From CAZIKF01 sp964539825 (GTDB taxonomy: Bacteria; Muiribacteriota; UBA6191), in contig CAZIKF010000015.1 of assembly GCA_964539825.1 (NCBI GenBank), forward strand, positions 1 to 64,000: DNA of 64,000 bases, read 5' to 3'. Both the position numbers and the translations under genes were made by a program. Below are positions 8,746 through 17,238 of this stretch, in pieces. A model generated the notes under the pieces. It saw only the letters and a program-made list of their open reading frames with translations, did not search any database and had not been told where the DNA came from. Every line of letters starts with the position of its first letter. Position 1 is the stretch's first letter.

Positions 8746-10452
8746 TCACTTCTGAATCAGGTAGGAACCCAGGGCAAGATGAGTCAATCCGCTATTAAAG
8801 AAGGAATTGAGGGCATCATCAGGAGATAACACGATGGGTTCTCCATTCAGGTTGAATGAGGTGTTGAGTAAGATAGGAAGATTCGTCTCTTTTTCAAAAG
8901 CTTCAATCAGCCTATAAAAATCAGGACTATGCTCTTGTCTGACAGTTTGGACTCTAGCTGAACCGTCAACATGCGTGATTGCCGGGAGGGAGCTACGATG
9001 CTGTTCACGTACAAGAACGACCTTTTCCATAAAATCGCTGGAAAATTCCTCTGATACTTCAAAATAATCGGATACTTTGCTGGCCAGGATCGCTGGAGCA
9101 AAAGGCCTATAGGCCTCCCTGTATTTAATCATGGCATTGATCCGATGTTTCATATCTTCAACCCTGGGATCAGCAAGGATAGATCGATGGCCCAGAGCCC
9201 TTTCACCGAATTCCATCCTGCCCTGGAACATGGCTACTATCTCTCCGCTGGCAAGAATCCGTGCGACTTCCTGCTCAGGCTGGTCCATTTTCCTGGCCTT
9301 TATTCCTCTTCTTTTCAAGGAAGAGCTAATTTCTTCATCGCTAAACATAGGTCCCAGATAGCTGGAAACAGGTTCCTTTACCCTGGGTTCGTTCTTCAGA
9401 CAATGGGCTACATACAAGGCTGCCCCGATACTGTTTCCCAGATCGTCAGGAGCAAAGGACACATAAACATCTTTAAAGGGACTCATCTGTGTGACCTTGC
9501 CATTGATCACACAATTCATAAAGAAACCACCCCCAAGGACTACCTGGTCCAGACCGGTCTTGGCATGTAGATGCGTGAGAAAATGGGCCGCGATCTCCTC
9601 AGAAGCGGTCTGCATGGCGCGGGCAATTTTCATGCTCCATTCATCGGGTTCGTCACCTGCTACACCACTGCGTCCCCCCAGAAGATCTCTGAGTTTCTCG
9701 GTGTAGATCCCAGGCTGATCCAGAATCGCTCCTTTGTAGTAAGTTGAATCCAGTTCAACATTTCCGTCATCGACCAGGCGATAGGTTTGACGAATTTTTG
9801 AGAGCATTTCGGAACAGTCCACGTCATAGGCAGAAATGGCCATGACTTTCCATTCATCATTATGGGGCCTATATCCCAGAAGCTCCGTATAAGCCGCATA
9901 AAACATACCCATGGAATGGGGCATCCATTGGGACTGAAGAGTCTCCAATTCACACCCTCTTCCCACTCCCAGGGTCGTTGATTCCAACTCTCCACGCCAG
10001 TCACATGTCAAGATTGCAGCCTCATCAAAGGGAGATTGAAAGAAGGCAAGTGCAGAGTGGGTTCTATGATGCTGTACGTAATAGATAGTGGGAAGTCCCG
10101 TTTCCTGATCAAAGTTCATGGAGACCCAGTCTCCCGGGGTTCGATCACTCAGTCGGTAAAGATTGTCTCCGAGGCTGTAAAAATAATCTTCCCGTCGAAT
10201 CCGGGTTCCGGAAATAAGGGGATTAAATTTGCACCAATTTGCCGTTGGATTCCAGGCCTGGGCGATGCAATCCACATCATGGAATTGCAGCCCTTGTGAT
10301 TCCAGGCAGAACCGAATGGACTCCAGTGGAAATTCCTTGGTTTTCTTTTTTCGGCTGAAGCGCTCCTCAGGAGCGGCCGCTACGAGTTTTCCATCGATGA
10401 CTAAAGCTGCGGAAGAATTATACTCCCCGTGATTAAGCCCCAAAATATTCAT
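8746..10452 (-). CDS. Carbamoyltransferase, NodU/CmcH/TobZ family
   Basis: A 568-residue enzyme of full family length. It opens with MNILGLNHGEYNSSAALV, the ASKHA-like start of the family. HHRTHSALAFFQSPF near residues 125-140 supplies the conserved histidines, and GRMEFGERALGHRSILADPR near residue 410 marks the C-terminal YrdC-like region. Family members move a carbamoyl group from carbamoyl phosphate, through an adenylate, to a hydroxyl of a sugar or secondary metabolite. The glycine normally seen after the aspartate in the DGxGE motif is replaced here (DWRGE), a mild oddity. GAGG lies about 9 bases before the ATG at 10452. There is no neighbouring biosynthetic cluster, so the acceptor is unknown; a surface glycan is one possibility. 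Confidence 0.9.
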   Translation of the reverse strand: MNILGLNHGEYNSSAALVIDGKLVAAAPEERFSRKKKTKEFPLESIRFCLESQGLQFHDVDCIAQAWNPTANWCKFNPLISGTRIRREDYFYSLGDNLYRLSDRTPGDWVSMNFDQETGLPTIYYVQHHRTHSALAFFQSPFDEAAILTCDWRGELESTTLGVGRGCELETLQSQWMPHSMGMFYAAYTELLGYRPHNDEWKVMAISAYDVDCSEMLSKIRQTYRLVDDGNVELDSTYYKGAILDQPGIYTEKLRDLLGGRSGVAGDEPDEWSMKIARAMQTASEEIAAHFLTHLHAKTGLDQVVLGGGFFMNCVINGKVTQMSPFKDVYVSFAPDDLGNSIGAALYVAHCLKNEPRVKEPVSSYLGPMFSDEEISSSLKRRGIKARKMDQPEQEVARILASGEIVAMFQGRMEFGERALGHRSILADPRVEDMKHRINAMIKYREAYRPFAPAILASKVSDYFEVSEEFSSDFMEKVVLVREQHRSSLPAITHVDGSARVQTVRQEHSPDFYRLIEAFEKETNLPILLNTSFNLNGEPIVLSPDDALNSFFNSGLTHLALGSYLIQK

Positions 10453-10583
10453 TTGAATTTACCTCAGATACTCTCAAGTTGAGCAATTCTAACGGTAGTA
10501 CCAAGTACAATCAAACACCGCCATTCCAAAGCAGAACATTTGGCCTGCTCCCCATGAGGTGGTTTGAGTCCCTGTTCTTCAAC

Positions 10584-10602
10584 CTGAGGGGCAACCCCTC
10601 AG
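10584..10602. promoter_or_regulatory. Perfect inverted repeat between divergent genes
   Basis: CTGAGGGG, loop CAA, then CCCCTCAG: an 8-base perfect stem in the 230-base divergent gap between the carbamoyltransferase and the thiol dioxygenase. It could be an operator. No T run follows closely, so it is not a classic terminator. Confidence 0.3.
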
Positions 10603-10669
10603 AGGTGAGTGTAGGGTTTTCTGGTTGTTTTTTGGATGAAATTTCGAACAAATGAACTTGTTTTGAGTA

Positions 10670-10683
10670 TATAATCCCCGCCA
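10670..10683 (+). promoter_or_regulatory. Candidate -10 box giving a nearly leaderless transcript
   Basis: A perfect TATAAT at 10670-10675 ends only 7 bases before the ATG at 10683, and no SD precedes that ATG. A start site at the usual distance would make the mRNA leaderless or almost so. The -35 region is poor, so this is tentative. Confidence 0.35.
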
Positions 10684-11252
10684 TGGGAGAAGTGCTACAG
10701 CAGCTTATTGGATTTTGTGAGCAAACCTTTGCTAAGGATGTTAGCCAGCCCTGGGAACTCAATCGTCTCTTATCCTTTGTTCGGCTACTGAATGCCGATA
10801 ACCTTGAGCTCACCCAACGATGCTCTGATTTAGACCGCAGCTTGAGTTGGGATTTTGAGGACTTATACAGTACTGATAGGATCTTCATAAAGTTGCTGCT
10901 GATTCCAGAGGGAAAAAAGATCCCATTGCACGATCACCCTGAAATGAGCGGTATTGTGAAGTCAATCTGGGGATCCATGCAGTTTACCGCTTATGACTGG
11001 GCTCGAGAGTATCCCTATTCGGGCCTGACCCGCAAGATCCAGGATACCCGTGTGGACGGAGCCAGCGAACCTGGCATGTTATTACCTCAATGGAAAAACC
11101 TCCATACGATGCAGGCTACAGAGGATTGCGCGTTCATCGATATTTTCTCGCCTCTCTACTACGATGATGAAAATCGAAAGTGCACCTATTACCAGGTTTC
11201 AGAAGAAATTCAGCAGGAACACGAAACCTTCTACCGTTTAGTCAAGGCTTAG
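10683..11252 (+). CDS. Thiol dioxygenase, PCO/ADO (cysteamine dioxygenase) family
   Basis: A 189-residue cupin-fold, non-haem iron enzyme. The three iron ligands are visible: H83 and H85 in PLHDHPEMSG and H141 in NLHTM. The closing signature DIFSPLYYDDENRKCTYY (residues 153-170) is characteristic of the plant cysteine oxidase/2-aminoethanethiol dioxygenase family and not of classical CDO1. Family members add O2 to a thiol such as cysteamine or an N-terminal cysteine, giving a sulfinate, and some act as oxygen sensors. Length is normal for bacterial members. It is monocistronic, with a candidate leaderless start. Its last two codons and stop lie inside palindromic element E2. Confidence 0.88.
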   Translation: MGEVLQQLIGFCEQTFAKDVSQPWELNRLLSFVRLLNADNLELTQRCSDLDRSLSWDFEDLYSTDRIFIKLLLIPEGKKIPLHDHPEMSGIVKSIWGSMQFTAYDWAREYPYSGLTRKIQDTRVDGASEPGMLLPQWKNLHTMQATEDCAFIDIFSPLYYDDENRKCTYYQVSEEIQQEHETFYRLVKA

Positions 11253-11425
11253 GGAATCGAATTCTGGAGCGTTCGCAATAAAGCTGCTCTGAGAAGACGC
11301 ACCTGAAACTCGCTCCCTCCTCGAAGGTGACGATGCCACCTCCTCATCACGACCCACCTTCAGCTACGCCTTCTCAAAACCCCTTTATTTACACGAATCC
11401 TCCAGAACTCGATTCCCTAAACCTT
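11244..11425. repeat. Palindromic element E2, overlapping the thiol dioxygenase stop codon
   Basis: Arms 11244-11269 and 11400-11425 match at 24 of 26 positions as an inverted repeat. The left arm includes the last two codons and the TAG of the preceding gene. On the minus strand the core reads a GATGAGG-like flank, the hairpin AGGTGGC/ATC/GTCACCT (11325-11341), then TCGAGGAGG. A further stem (TGAGAAGGCG with CGTCTTCTCA) lies between arm and core. The interior is clearly homologous to the two copies at 38.4-38.7 kb, but the arm sequences are different. Confidence 0.7.
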
Positions 11426-11524
11426 CCGGTTTATAGTAAGGGTGAATGATTGTTTAAATGAATTGGTTTTGCTTTGGCCGCTTTTGTTCTTGGGGTAAAT
11501 CGGGGCTCAGAGTTGGGATTCTCA

Positions 11525-11579
11525 ATGACGAATTTTAAAATTGTTGTATAATCTAAGTGGAAGAGTCCACTTCGGGGGG
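11525..11579 (+). promoter_or_regulatory. Promoter and leader hairpin of the small membrane protein
   Basis: ATGACG (11525-11530), a 16-base spacer and TATAAT (11547-11552) form a plausible sigma-70 promoter. The leader then holds a perfect 7-base stem (AAGTGGA, loop AGAG, TCCACTT at 11555-11572) immediately before the G-rich ribosome site (11575-11579). The hairpin could tune translation. Confidence 0.5.
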
Positions 11580-11584
11580 ATCAA

Positions 11585-11980
11585 ATGAGTTTTCTAGTTC
11601 TTTTATTAATTGGGGCTGTTTTTAACGCTGTCATTCTTGCGGCTTTACCCTTTGTAAAATATAAAAATTTCTTTTCGTGCCTGAGTACAGCCGCACTTGC
11701 GGCCGTTATTGCCATTCCAGTCAATTTCCTGGGAGGTATCGTCGCCAAAATTACGGCTCTACTGCTCTGGTTCATTCCGTTTTTTGGCCCCGCGCTCATA
11801 AATCCCATCGTTCAGCTCATTCTGCTTTGGACCATGAGCGCCATCTCACTTTACGCCGCTGATCAAATCATCGAAGATTTCGAGATTCCAACCATGGGGC
11901 AGACATTTCAAGCAGCACTACTTCTTGGAATTGCTCAACTGGTCGCGGGTGTAATCATCGGTCTACTCTTTGTGGTTTAA
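11585..11980 (+). CDS. Small integral membrane protein, about four helices
   Basis: A 131-residue, very hydrophobic protein. Segments near residues 2-22, 30-52, 58-82 and 105-131 should each span the membrane. A short acidic loop (DQIIEDFEIPT) lies between the last two. The ATG is preceded by a run of G about 5 bases upstream and by a recognisable promoter and leader hairpin. I know no family for it. It is convergent with the TPR gene and not part of an operon, so its role is unknown. Confidence 0.75.
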   Translation: MSFLVLLLIGAVFNAVILAALPFVKYKNFFSCLSTAALAAVIAIPVNFLGGIVAKITALLLWFIPFFGPALINPIVQLILLWTMSAISLYAADQIIEDFEIPTMGQTFQAALLLGIAQLVAGVIIGLLFVV

Positions 11981-12043
11981 ACCGAATACTGGTTTTTGGG
12001 TATATTCCTGGGCGCTTTAAGCCCTGGCTCTGCAGGCTCACTT

Positions 12044-12826
12044 TTATTTTGTCTTCTCGCTTGCGGCACCTGATTGCTGGTCTTCTCTGTTCAGAAGACC
12101 GCCAAGCACCTTTTCTACGTACTGTTTGGGTTCTCCATCGAGACCCTTTTCCATGGCGTGTTTGAAGTAGGAGAGCATGTAAGCCTGGTTTCCCTGTTCT
12201 TTCCAGACTCTTCCCAGGTAGTAAAGAGTCAGGGCTGAGCCAGGATTGGCAACTATGGAGGCTTCCAGTTCCTTGCGGGCATCTTCATAGCGCCTGAGCA
12301 GTAGGTACATCTGTCCCAACTTTAAATGGTAGACCCATTTCTTGATCAGACCCTGTTGCAATAGATCATTAAAGTAATCCAGAGCGGAGCGCAATTTAGA
12401 GTAGTGGATCAGAAGATTTCCGGCATTAAGCAGTACTTCCGGGGATTTTTTGAATCGCTCCTTCAGGACCTTGGTGACTCGACCCCAGCGTTTTAATACA
12501 TCCTCAGATTCGAGATAAGCACGAAGTAAAATCAGGTAATTATCAGGTACTTCAGGGCGTAGACTGATGGCGTGACGAAGGGGAGCTGTAGCCCTGTCAG
12601 GCTTGCCCGACTCCATGAGGATGAGGGCTCTGTAGTGTAGAATTTCATCGTTTTTCGGGTGGGCTTTGACGCAGTATTGAGAATAATTTACCAGGGTATC
12701 GGTAATCCCATGCTCCCTGAGTTTTTGGATTCTTTGGATGCAGTTTTCGGCCGTGGCCGATTTTATCCCATAAGAAATTGATAGGAATCCCAGAAATAAA
12801 GTGTACAGCAGGAAGGTCCACTTCAT
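12044..12826 (-). CDS. Exported TPR-repeat protein
   Basis: A 260-residue protein with a signal peptide (MKWTFLLYTLFLGFLSISYG) followed by tetratricopeptide-like helical pairs through about residue 245. The best units are at residues 60-93, 165-198 and 199-232, with the usual small/aromatic pattern (for example LTLYYLGRVWKEQGN). TPR proteins mediate protein-protein contacts; exported ones often serve envelope complexes. It lies 48 bases downstream of the barrel-like gene at 12875-14632 on the same strand, so the two may be co-transcribed and act together in the periplasm or outer membrane. No SD is obvious. Confidence 0.8.
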   Translation of the reverse strand: MKWTFLLYTLFLGFLSISYGIKSATAENCIQRIQKLREHGITDTLVNYSQYCVKAHPKNDEILHYRALILMESGKPDRATAPLRHAISLRPEVPDNYLILLRAYLESEDVLKRWGRVTKVLKERFKKSPEVLLNAGNLLIHYSKLRSALDYFNDLLQQGLIKKWVYHLKLGQMYLLLRRYEDARKELEASIVANPGSALTLYYLGRVWKEQGNQAYMLSYFKHAMEKGLDGEPKQYVEKVLGGLLNREDQQSGAASEKTK

Positions 12827-12874
12827 GGATCTATAGCTTACCCAAGGGAGAGTTCAGGCACAAGAACCAACGCT

Positions 12875-14632
12875 CTAAAAAGATAATCCCAGGTCGATTC
12901 CGCCAGCCATCCCACCTTCTTGATTTCCATTTGATGGGTAGGTTTTGTAGGCACTGGCACCAAAATAATAGCGCACTTTGTCACCGGCAGTCTCGTAACC
13001 CACGCCTCCGCCAGCCTGCTGTATCTTAAACTTTTCATCCTGATCGGTAAAAACGGCTTTACCATGCACGATACCGGTGCCATTTCCAACCGGTGCAGTG
13101 AGCATGGCTTCAATAGGGATGGCATTATAGGTCTGCCAGCCTTTCTGTCCCTCATTTACTACGGAATCATGAGATGCTTCGTAATTACCGTTAACCTGGG
13201 CGCTTCCATGCGGATTGGCCACCGAACGATCAAAATTACCTGTAAAGGTATCGGATCGCCTCAATTCAGGAACACCGTAGGCTCGGATGTGCTTTTGATA
13301 GCCTGTAATGACTCCGAGGGTCATTCCATTTTGCCAGGACTTATTGATCTCAACCATGCCGCCGGCGTGAGCATGATTGATATTGTATTTTGCCTCACCA
13401 ATCAGCTTCACTCCCCAGCTTTTCGTTTGAATCCCGGTGTATAGCTGTATTCCCGCGTGCAGGGGCAGTACTGCCGCCTGATCGTCTCCGGTGACATCCT
13501 CCAGTGAAACCTCAACCGTTCGAAAGTTCGCATTCAATCCCGCTAACCAGGTGAAGCTATCGAAATTCGCGCGCCCTTCTGCCTCCAGACGAGCACTAGA
13601 AATCATGGACAAGGCTTCATTAGCCTTCTGCAGGTCCGCAGGAGCATTGAGCTTAAGGGGTTTCATCATGCGTTCAGGTTTGAGATCCACAAGAAGACGG
13701 ATTTTGGAGCCATTCTTTGAGTAAAAACCTAAACCCACGGGGATAACATAATAGGTTCTTTGTGATCGAAGCTCTGTGGGTATCCCTGCTTTTTCCATCT
13801 CGCTCTTCAGGTCTACAGAAGCAGAGCGCTGATCGGACCAGTTTTCTTGGAAATCTCTCTCTACGTGAGCAGTACCAGAAATAGAGGGTGAATAAGGAAA
13901 TGGGAACGCATTGGGGAGCGCTCCGCCATTGATTTCATAATCGATGTCCGCTTGTGCGTTGCCGGTGACACTGGCCCTTGCTTTCGCTTTTGCCACCAGG
14001 CTGGCACTGGCTATTTTTAAGACCACAAAATCGGTGCGCTGGCGAAAACCCGTTTCAAATACCAATTGAGAGCCCCCGGGTTTTCCAACCAGGGGAATCG
14101 CTACATGAATTCCTCTTTCCAGTTCCTTGATGGATAGGTCCAGATTTGCTGAACCCTTAACAGTCCCATCCAAAGTCCCCTCAGCATCAGCTGTAAACGA
14201 GGCCCTTCCTCCAGTGATCGACCCAGCACCTGGAGCGTGGGCGTCAATCTGATCTTGAATTGCCTGTAAAGAGCTGTCCACAAGCTTCGCTGAACCCTGC
14301 GCATTGGCGGTGAAACTTCCCTGGATTTTCGAATCAAAATCCAGGATATGGCTAAGGCGAAACTCGCTGGACCGATCAAAAACAATAATCTTGATTCCGG
14401 ATTCGTGTTGAAATGAGGCTGAAAATTCATGCCCCGAGCGCTTGATTTCGCTGCTTTCAACAGTGTCTGATTCAGTCTTATAAGACCCCCCAACCTTAAA
14501 CCCAGTGCCGGTTGTAGCTGGATCGGCAAGCACTGAATCTTTTTCAATTGCGCTAAAGTCGGGAATATTGCTCAGGGGATTGGTTAAACCAGGTCCTATC
14601 AAAAGCAAGAAAAGAAGAACTTTGTAAATCAT
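12875..14632 (-). CDS. Large exported protein with outer-membrane barrel features
   Basis: A 585-residue protein with a signal peptide (MIYKVLLFLLLIGPGLTN). Long runs of alternating polar and apolar residues typical of amphipathic beta strands follow, rich in A/S/G repeats such as GSANLDLS and ASVTGNAQADIDY. It ends in GGIDLGLSF; a C-terminal Phe is the usual signal for BAM-dependent insertion. I recognise no specific family. The middle (about 100-250) looks like a repetitive beta region and the last 250 residues like a barrel. It precedes the TPR gene on the same strand. An outer-membrane protein of unknown function is the best call. Confidence 0.7.
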   Translation of the reverse strand: MIYKVLLFLLLIGPGLTNPLSNIPDFSAIEKDSVLADPATTGTGFKVGGSYKTESDTVESSEIKRSGHEFSASFQHESGIKIIVFDRSSEFRLSHILDFDSKIQGSFTANAQGSAKLVDSSLQAIQDQIDAHAPGAGSITGGRASFTADAEGTLDGTVKGSANLDLSIKELERGIHVAIPLVGKPGGSQLVFETGFRQRTDFVVLKIASASLVAKAKARASVTGNAQADIDYEINGGALPNAFPFPYSPSISGTAHVERDFQENWSDQRSASVDLKSEMEKAGIPTELRSQRTYYVIPVGLGFYSKNGSKIRLLVDLKPERMMKPLKLNAPADLQKANEALSMISSARLEAEGRANFDSFTWLAGLNANFRTVEVSLEDVTGDDQAAVLPLHAGIQLYTGIQTKSWGVKLIGEAKYNINHAHAGGMVEINKSWQNGMTLGVITGYQKHIRAYGVPELRRSDTFTGNFDRSVANPHGSAQVNGNYEASHDSVVNEGQKGWQTYNAIPIEAMLTAPVGNGTGIVHGKAVFTDQDEKFKIQQAGGGVGYETAGDKVRYYFGASAYKTYPSNGNQEGGMAGGIDLGLSF

Positions 14633-14792
14633 GGATTAACCGCCGGTTTCACTACGTTGAAAAAGATCAGAAGTTTCCTTATAAGGATATTCATAGATTG
14701 AGCATCGAGAAGAGACATGGCCTTGATTTCTAAACCTTTCCTGGGGAAGATGTAAATTCTCGCGTAACCGCCTGGAATTAAGGGAGAGCAAA

Positions 14793-15221
14793 ATGAATCG
14801 AAACAATGTAATGGTGATGGGTAAAACAATACCCACTCAACTGATGTACTTGACCCTGTTCGGATATGCCGGACTTCAAAAATTCATGAATTTCTCTGCC
14901 ACCTCTACCCATTTCTCTACTCTTTTCAAGGACACCTTCGTACCCTCACTTCCTGGAGGCATGGGTCTTCAAGTAGGATTTATCGCCGGAGTGGAAGTAC
15001 TCATAGCCTTAATGTTTCTGGTCTCTCTGATTCGCAAAGAATTTCTACCCGGGGCCTGTAGAGTCTGGATCATCCTGGGGCTGATTCTCTCCTCCCTTTT
15101 GTTTATTCACCTGGGCATCGGGCAACGTCTGATCGGAGACTATCCCAGCGCGGCTACCACCTTTTTCTATTTTGGATTCACACAGGTATTGCTGTACCTG
15201 GCTTGTGAACCATCAAAATAA
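14793..15221 (+). CDS. DoxX-like four-helix membrane protein
   Basis: A 142-residue membrane protein with an SD (AAGGGAGAG) 4 bases before the ATG. The early segment LTLFGYAGLQKFMNF is the usual start of DoxX-type proteins. Helices near 17-30, 62-82, 91-111 and 122-138 fill the length. DoxX relatives are small quinone-linked or thiosulfate/SOD-associated membrane subunits, but most members are uncharacterised and no partner enzyme is adjacent. The kinase-like gene follows 40 bases downstream and may share its transcript. Confidence 0.65.
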   Translation: MNRNNVMVMGKTIPTQLMYLTLFGYAGLQKFMNFSATSTHFSTLFKDTFVPSLPGGMGLQVGFIAGVEVLIALMFLVSLIRKEFLPGACRVWIILGLILSSLLFIHLGIGQRLIGDYPSAATTFFYFGFTQVLLYLACEPSK

Positions 15222-15261
15222 ACATCCCCAGTTTGGAAAATAGAAGGTTCCGGTATGGAAA

Positions 15262-16248
15262 TTGAGGTTCAGAGGTAAGCAGGTGGTCCAGAACACGAAC
15301 CCCTTCATCCGAAGTTTGGCATCGGCTGAGCGTATTTCAAGGCAGGCTGAGTTCATCTTTGGGCTTAGTTTTGAATCTGCTCTTTTCCTGCACCAGGGCT
15401 CCAACGATGTTTATCTTCTTCACACAGTGGATGACTCTTATATCGCAAGGCTTTGTGTTGCCCAAAGATGGGACGAGGAGGAAATCGAAGCCGAACAGGT
15501 GATCCTGAGACACCTTCATTCTCTGCATTTATCGGTTCCGGAACCTCTTTTTCCTGACGCCGATTGCTCACGGGAAGTCAAAGCACCGGAAGGTGCCCGT
15601 TTCCTCTGCCTATTTCGCTGCCTACCTGGCGAGGTCCCATACCTGATCAATGCAGACATTTGTGCTCGTATGGGAGAGACACTGGCCCGACTTCATATTG
15701 GGCTTCAAAAAGCCCCTCCTTTGAAGAGATGGAAACTAGATCAAGTAGGCCTGGTCGACTCTTCCCTTCAAGTTCTGCGTAAATCCTTTGCAGGAGAAAG
15801 CCAGCGAATTCAGAAGCTTGAGGACCAGGTTCTCTCCCTCTGTCCTGCATTTTTAGAACAGAAAGATCCACAGTTGATTCATGCTGACTTCCGCCCTGGA
15901 AATGTACTCACCAGGAAAGCTGAATTGTCCATTCTGGATTTTGATTTTATGGGGTATGGCGATATACATTATGACCTCGCGACCATGAAATGGGCTCTTT
16001 GCCGAGAGTTTGAAGAACGAAAGGCTTTCGGTCTAATGGATATCTTTTTGGATTCGTATAGAGGTACCCGTAAAGACATCCAGGTAGATCAAGAAAAAAT
16101 CAATTTCTTCGTGGGACTCCGAGAGCTGTGGGTCTGGGGATTTACACTAAGGGAAGGAACTCATTTCATCCGCCTGAGCAAAGCTGAATTTGAGACCCAT
16201 CTCCACACTACCCTTCAATGGCTGGACGCGGCCTCAACCAAATTATGA
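15262..16248 (+). CDS. Aminoglycoside phosphotransferase (APH)-fold kinase
   Basis: A 328-residue protein of the APH/choline kinase/homoserine kinase II superfamily. The catalytic Brenner motif LIHADFRPGN and the metal-binding LDFDFMGYGD are both intact (about residues 208-235). An upstream glycine-poor ATP lobe begins near QGSNDVYLL. It transfers ATP phosphate to a small hydroxylated molecule or protein; the substrate cannot be read from the sequence. The frame opens at TTG 15262. No ATG with an SD is near, and GTG 15283 is another possible start. SrkA-like stress kinases and homoserine kinase II are the nearest named alternatives. Confidence 0.75.
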   Translation: MRFRGKQVVQNTNPFIRSLASAERISRQAEFIFGLSFESALFLHQGSNDVYLLHTVDDSYIARLCVAQRWDEEEIEAEQVILRHLHSLHLSVPEPLFPDADCSREVKAPEGARFLCLFRCLPGEVPYLINADICARMGETLARLHIGLQKAPPLKRWKLDQVGLVDSSLQVLRKSFAGESQRIQKLEDQVLSLCPAFLEQKDPQLIHADFRPGNVLTRKAELSILDFDFMGYGDIHYDLATMKWALCREFEERKAFGLMDIFLDSYRGTRKDIQVDQEKINFFVGLRELWVWGFTLREGTHFIRLSKAEFETHLHTTLQWLDAASTKL

Positions 16249-16327
16249 TAAAGACTTCAGGTCGAAGGTTACCCAAATGGAATTGATTTTGCTGTTGTAA
16301 GATGGTAGGAGTTTCTCAGGAGTGCCA

Positions 16328-16765
16328 ATGCAAGAGCTCTTAAGCACATATAAAAAAGACCCTACTCTCAATGGATTGAGTGAGGATGGCTCCCCCTTCA
16401 GCGTACTTGTGGTCGATGATTCACGAACCTGCCGCCAGCAGATGGAAGAAATCTTCAGCACAGTGGGTTATGCGGTGTATCTCGCTGAAGATTTAAAAGG
16501 TGGGCTTGAGCAATGTCAGAAACACAATCCTAATGTGATCGCGCTCGATATGTGGATGCCTGGAATCCTGGCTCTGGAAGGTCTGAGTGAGTTTCTCAGC
16601 AAAAACCCCGGGGTTCGGATAGTGATGATCAGTTCTGAGTTTCAGCAAGCTCGGATCACGAAAGCCCTATCCCTGGGCGCAAAGGATTATTTTCTCAAGC
16701 CAATCGGCGAGAAGCAGCTGAAAAAGTTACTCCTGTCCTTTAAGAAACTTTCCCTGGAGGGTTAG
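16328..16765 (+). CDS. Single-domain receiver, NG-extension family, A-type (copy A1)
   Basis: A 145-residue CheY-like receiver with no output domain. The start is ATG 16328, because AGGAG lies 5 bases upstream and the result aligns with six paralogues; the GTG at 16322 is less likely. Residues 1-24 are a conserved extension (MQELLSTYKKDPTLNGL, then P23). The receiver follows: acidic pair D30-D31, VGY 46-48, phospho-acceptor D74 in LDMWMPG, and K124 in YFLKPI. The WMP after the Asp and the YFLKP motif mark the A-type, the first member of each tandem pair. Its B-type partner starts 27 bases downstream and a cyclase gene follows that. An output through protein contact is inferred. Confidence 0.88.
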   Translation: MQELLSTYKKDPTLNGLSEDGSPFSVLVVDDSRTCRQQMEEIFSTVGYAVYLAEDLKGGLEQCQKHNPNVIALDMWMPGILALEGLSEFLSKNPGVRIVMISSEFQQARITKALSLGAKDYFLKPIGEKQLKKLLLSFKKLSLEG

Positions 16766-16792
16766 AGTTTACCCTCTTCAACTGGATGTACT

Positions 16793-17227
16793 ATGGAAAA
16801 ACTCCTGGATCTCTTTGCAACTGAGTATGAATCCAATGGTCTCAGAATCAATCGTCTACCGCTTACCATCTTAATCGTCGATGATTCCAACGCCCAAAGA
16901 ACCCTCCTAGGCTATATTTTCCGGTCTGTGGGATACTCCGTGGTCGAGGCTGAAGATGTAAATTCTGGACTTGAAATGTACCGCAAAAGGCTGCCTGATG
17001 TGGTAACGATGGACCTGGTAATGCCGGGAATGAGTGGACTTCAAGGATTGTTAGAGTTCTTGGATTGGGATTACAAAGCCAAAATGGTGGTCGTTTCCAC
17101 AGAGGCATATAGAGAAACCGTGAAAAAAGCTATTGCTAACGGAGCTAAGAACTTCTTTGCCAAACCAATAACCGAAACCAATCTCAAACAGGTGCTAACT
17201 ATTGTCAAGTCCGTAGCGGTTAGTTGA
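16793..17227 (+). CDS. Single-domain receiver, NG-extension family, B-type (copy B1)
   Basis: A 144-residue CheY-like receiver in exact register with its paralogues: N15-G16, P23, D30-D31, VGY 46-48, phospho-acceptor D74 in MDLVMPGM, and K124 in NFFAKPI. The B-type signs are VMPGM(S/G)GL and NGAKNF, shared closely with copy B2 at 23502. It follows copy A1 by 27 bases. Its stop codon ends 11 bases before the chosen start of the cyclase gene, so the three genes are almost certainly one transcript. It could control the cyclase by direct contact, but that is inference from position only. Confidence 0.88.
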   Translation: MEKLLDLFATEYESNGLRINRLPLTILIVDDSNAQRTLLGYIFRSVGYSVVEAEDVNSGLEMYRKRLPDVVTMDLVMPGMSGLQGLLEFLDWDYKAKMVVVSTEAYRETVKKAIANGAKNFFAKPITETNLKQVLTIVKSVAVS

Positions 17228-17238
17228 GCAGGTCTGCC

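Noticed and set aside
10511..10888. A 125-codon minus-strand frame between the carbamoyltransferase and the thiol dioxygenase
   Set aside because: It overlaps the well-supported dioxygenase gene, lacks a ribosome site and has no recognisable protein features.
11244..11425. Integron attC sites as an explanation of the stop-codon palindromes
   Set aside because: The attC hypothesis fits the position after a stop codon, but no clear GTTRRRY/RYYYAAC pair or integrase gene is seen, and the neighbouring genes are long operonic genes, not cassettes.
11981..12043. Bidirectional terminator between the membrane protein and the TPR gene
   Set aside because: Only short, poor stems (AACC/GGTT and AGCC/GGCT) near T-rich sequence; not convincing.
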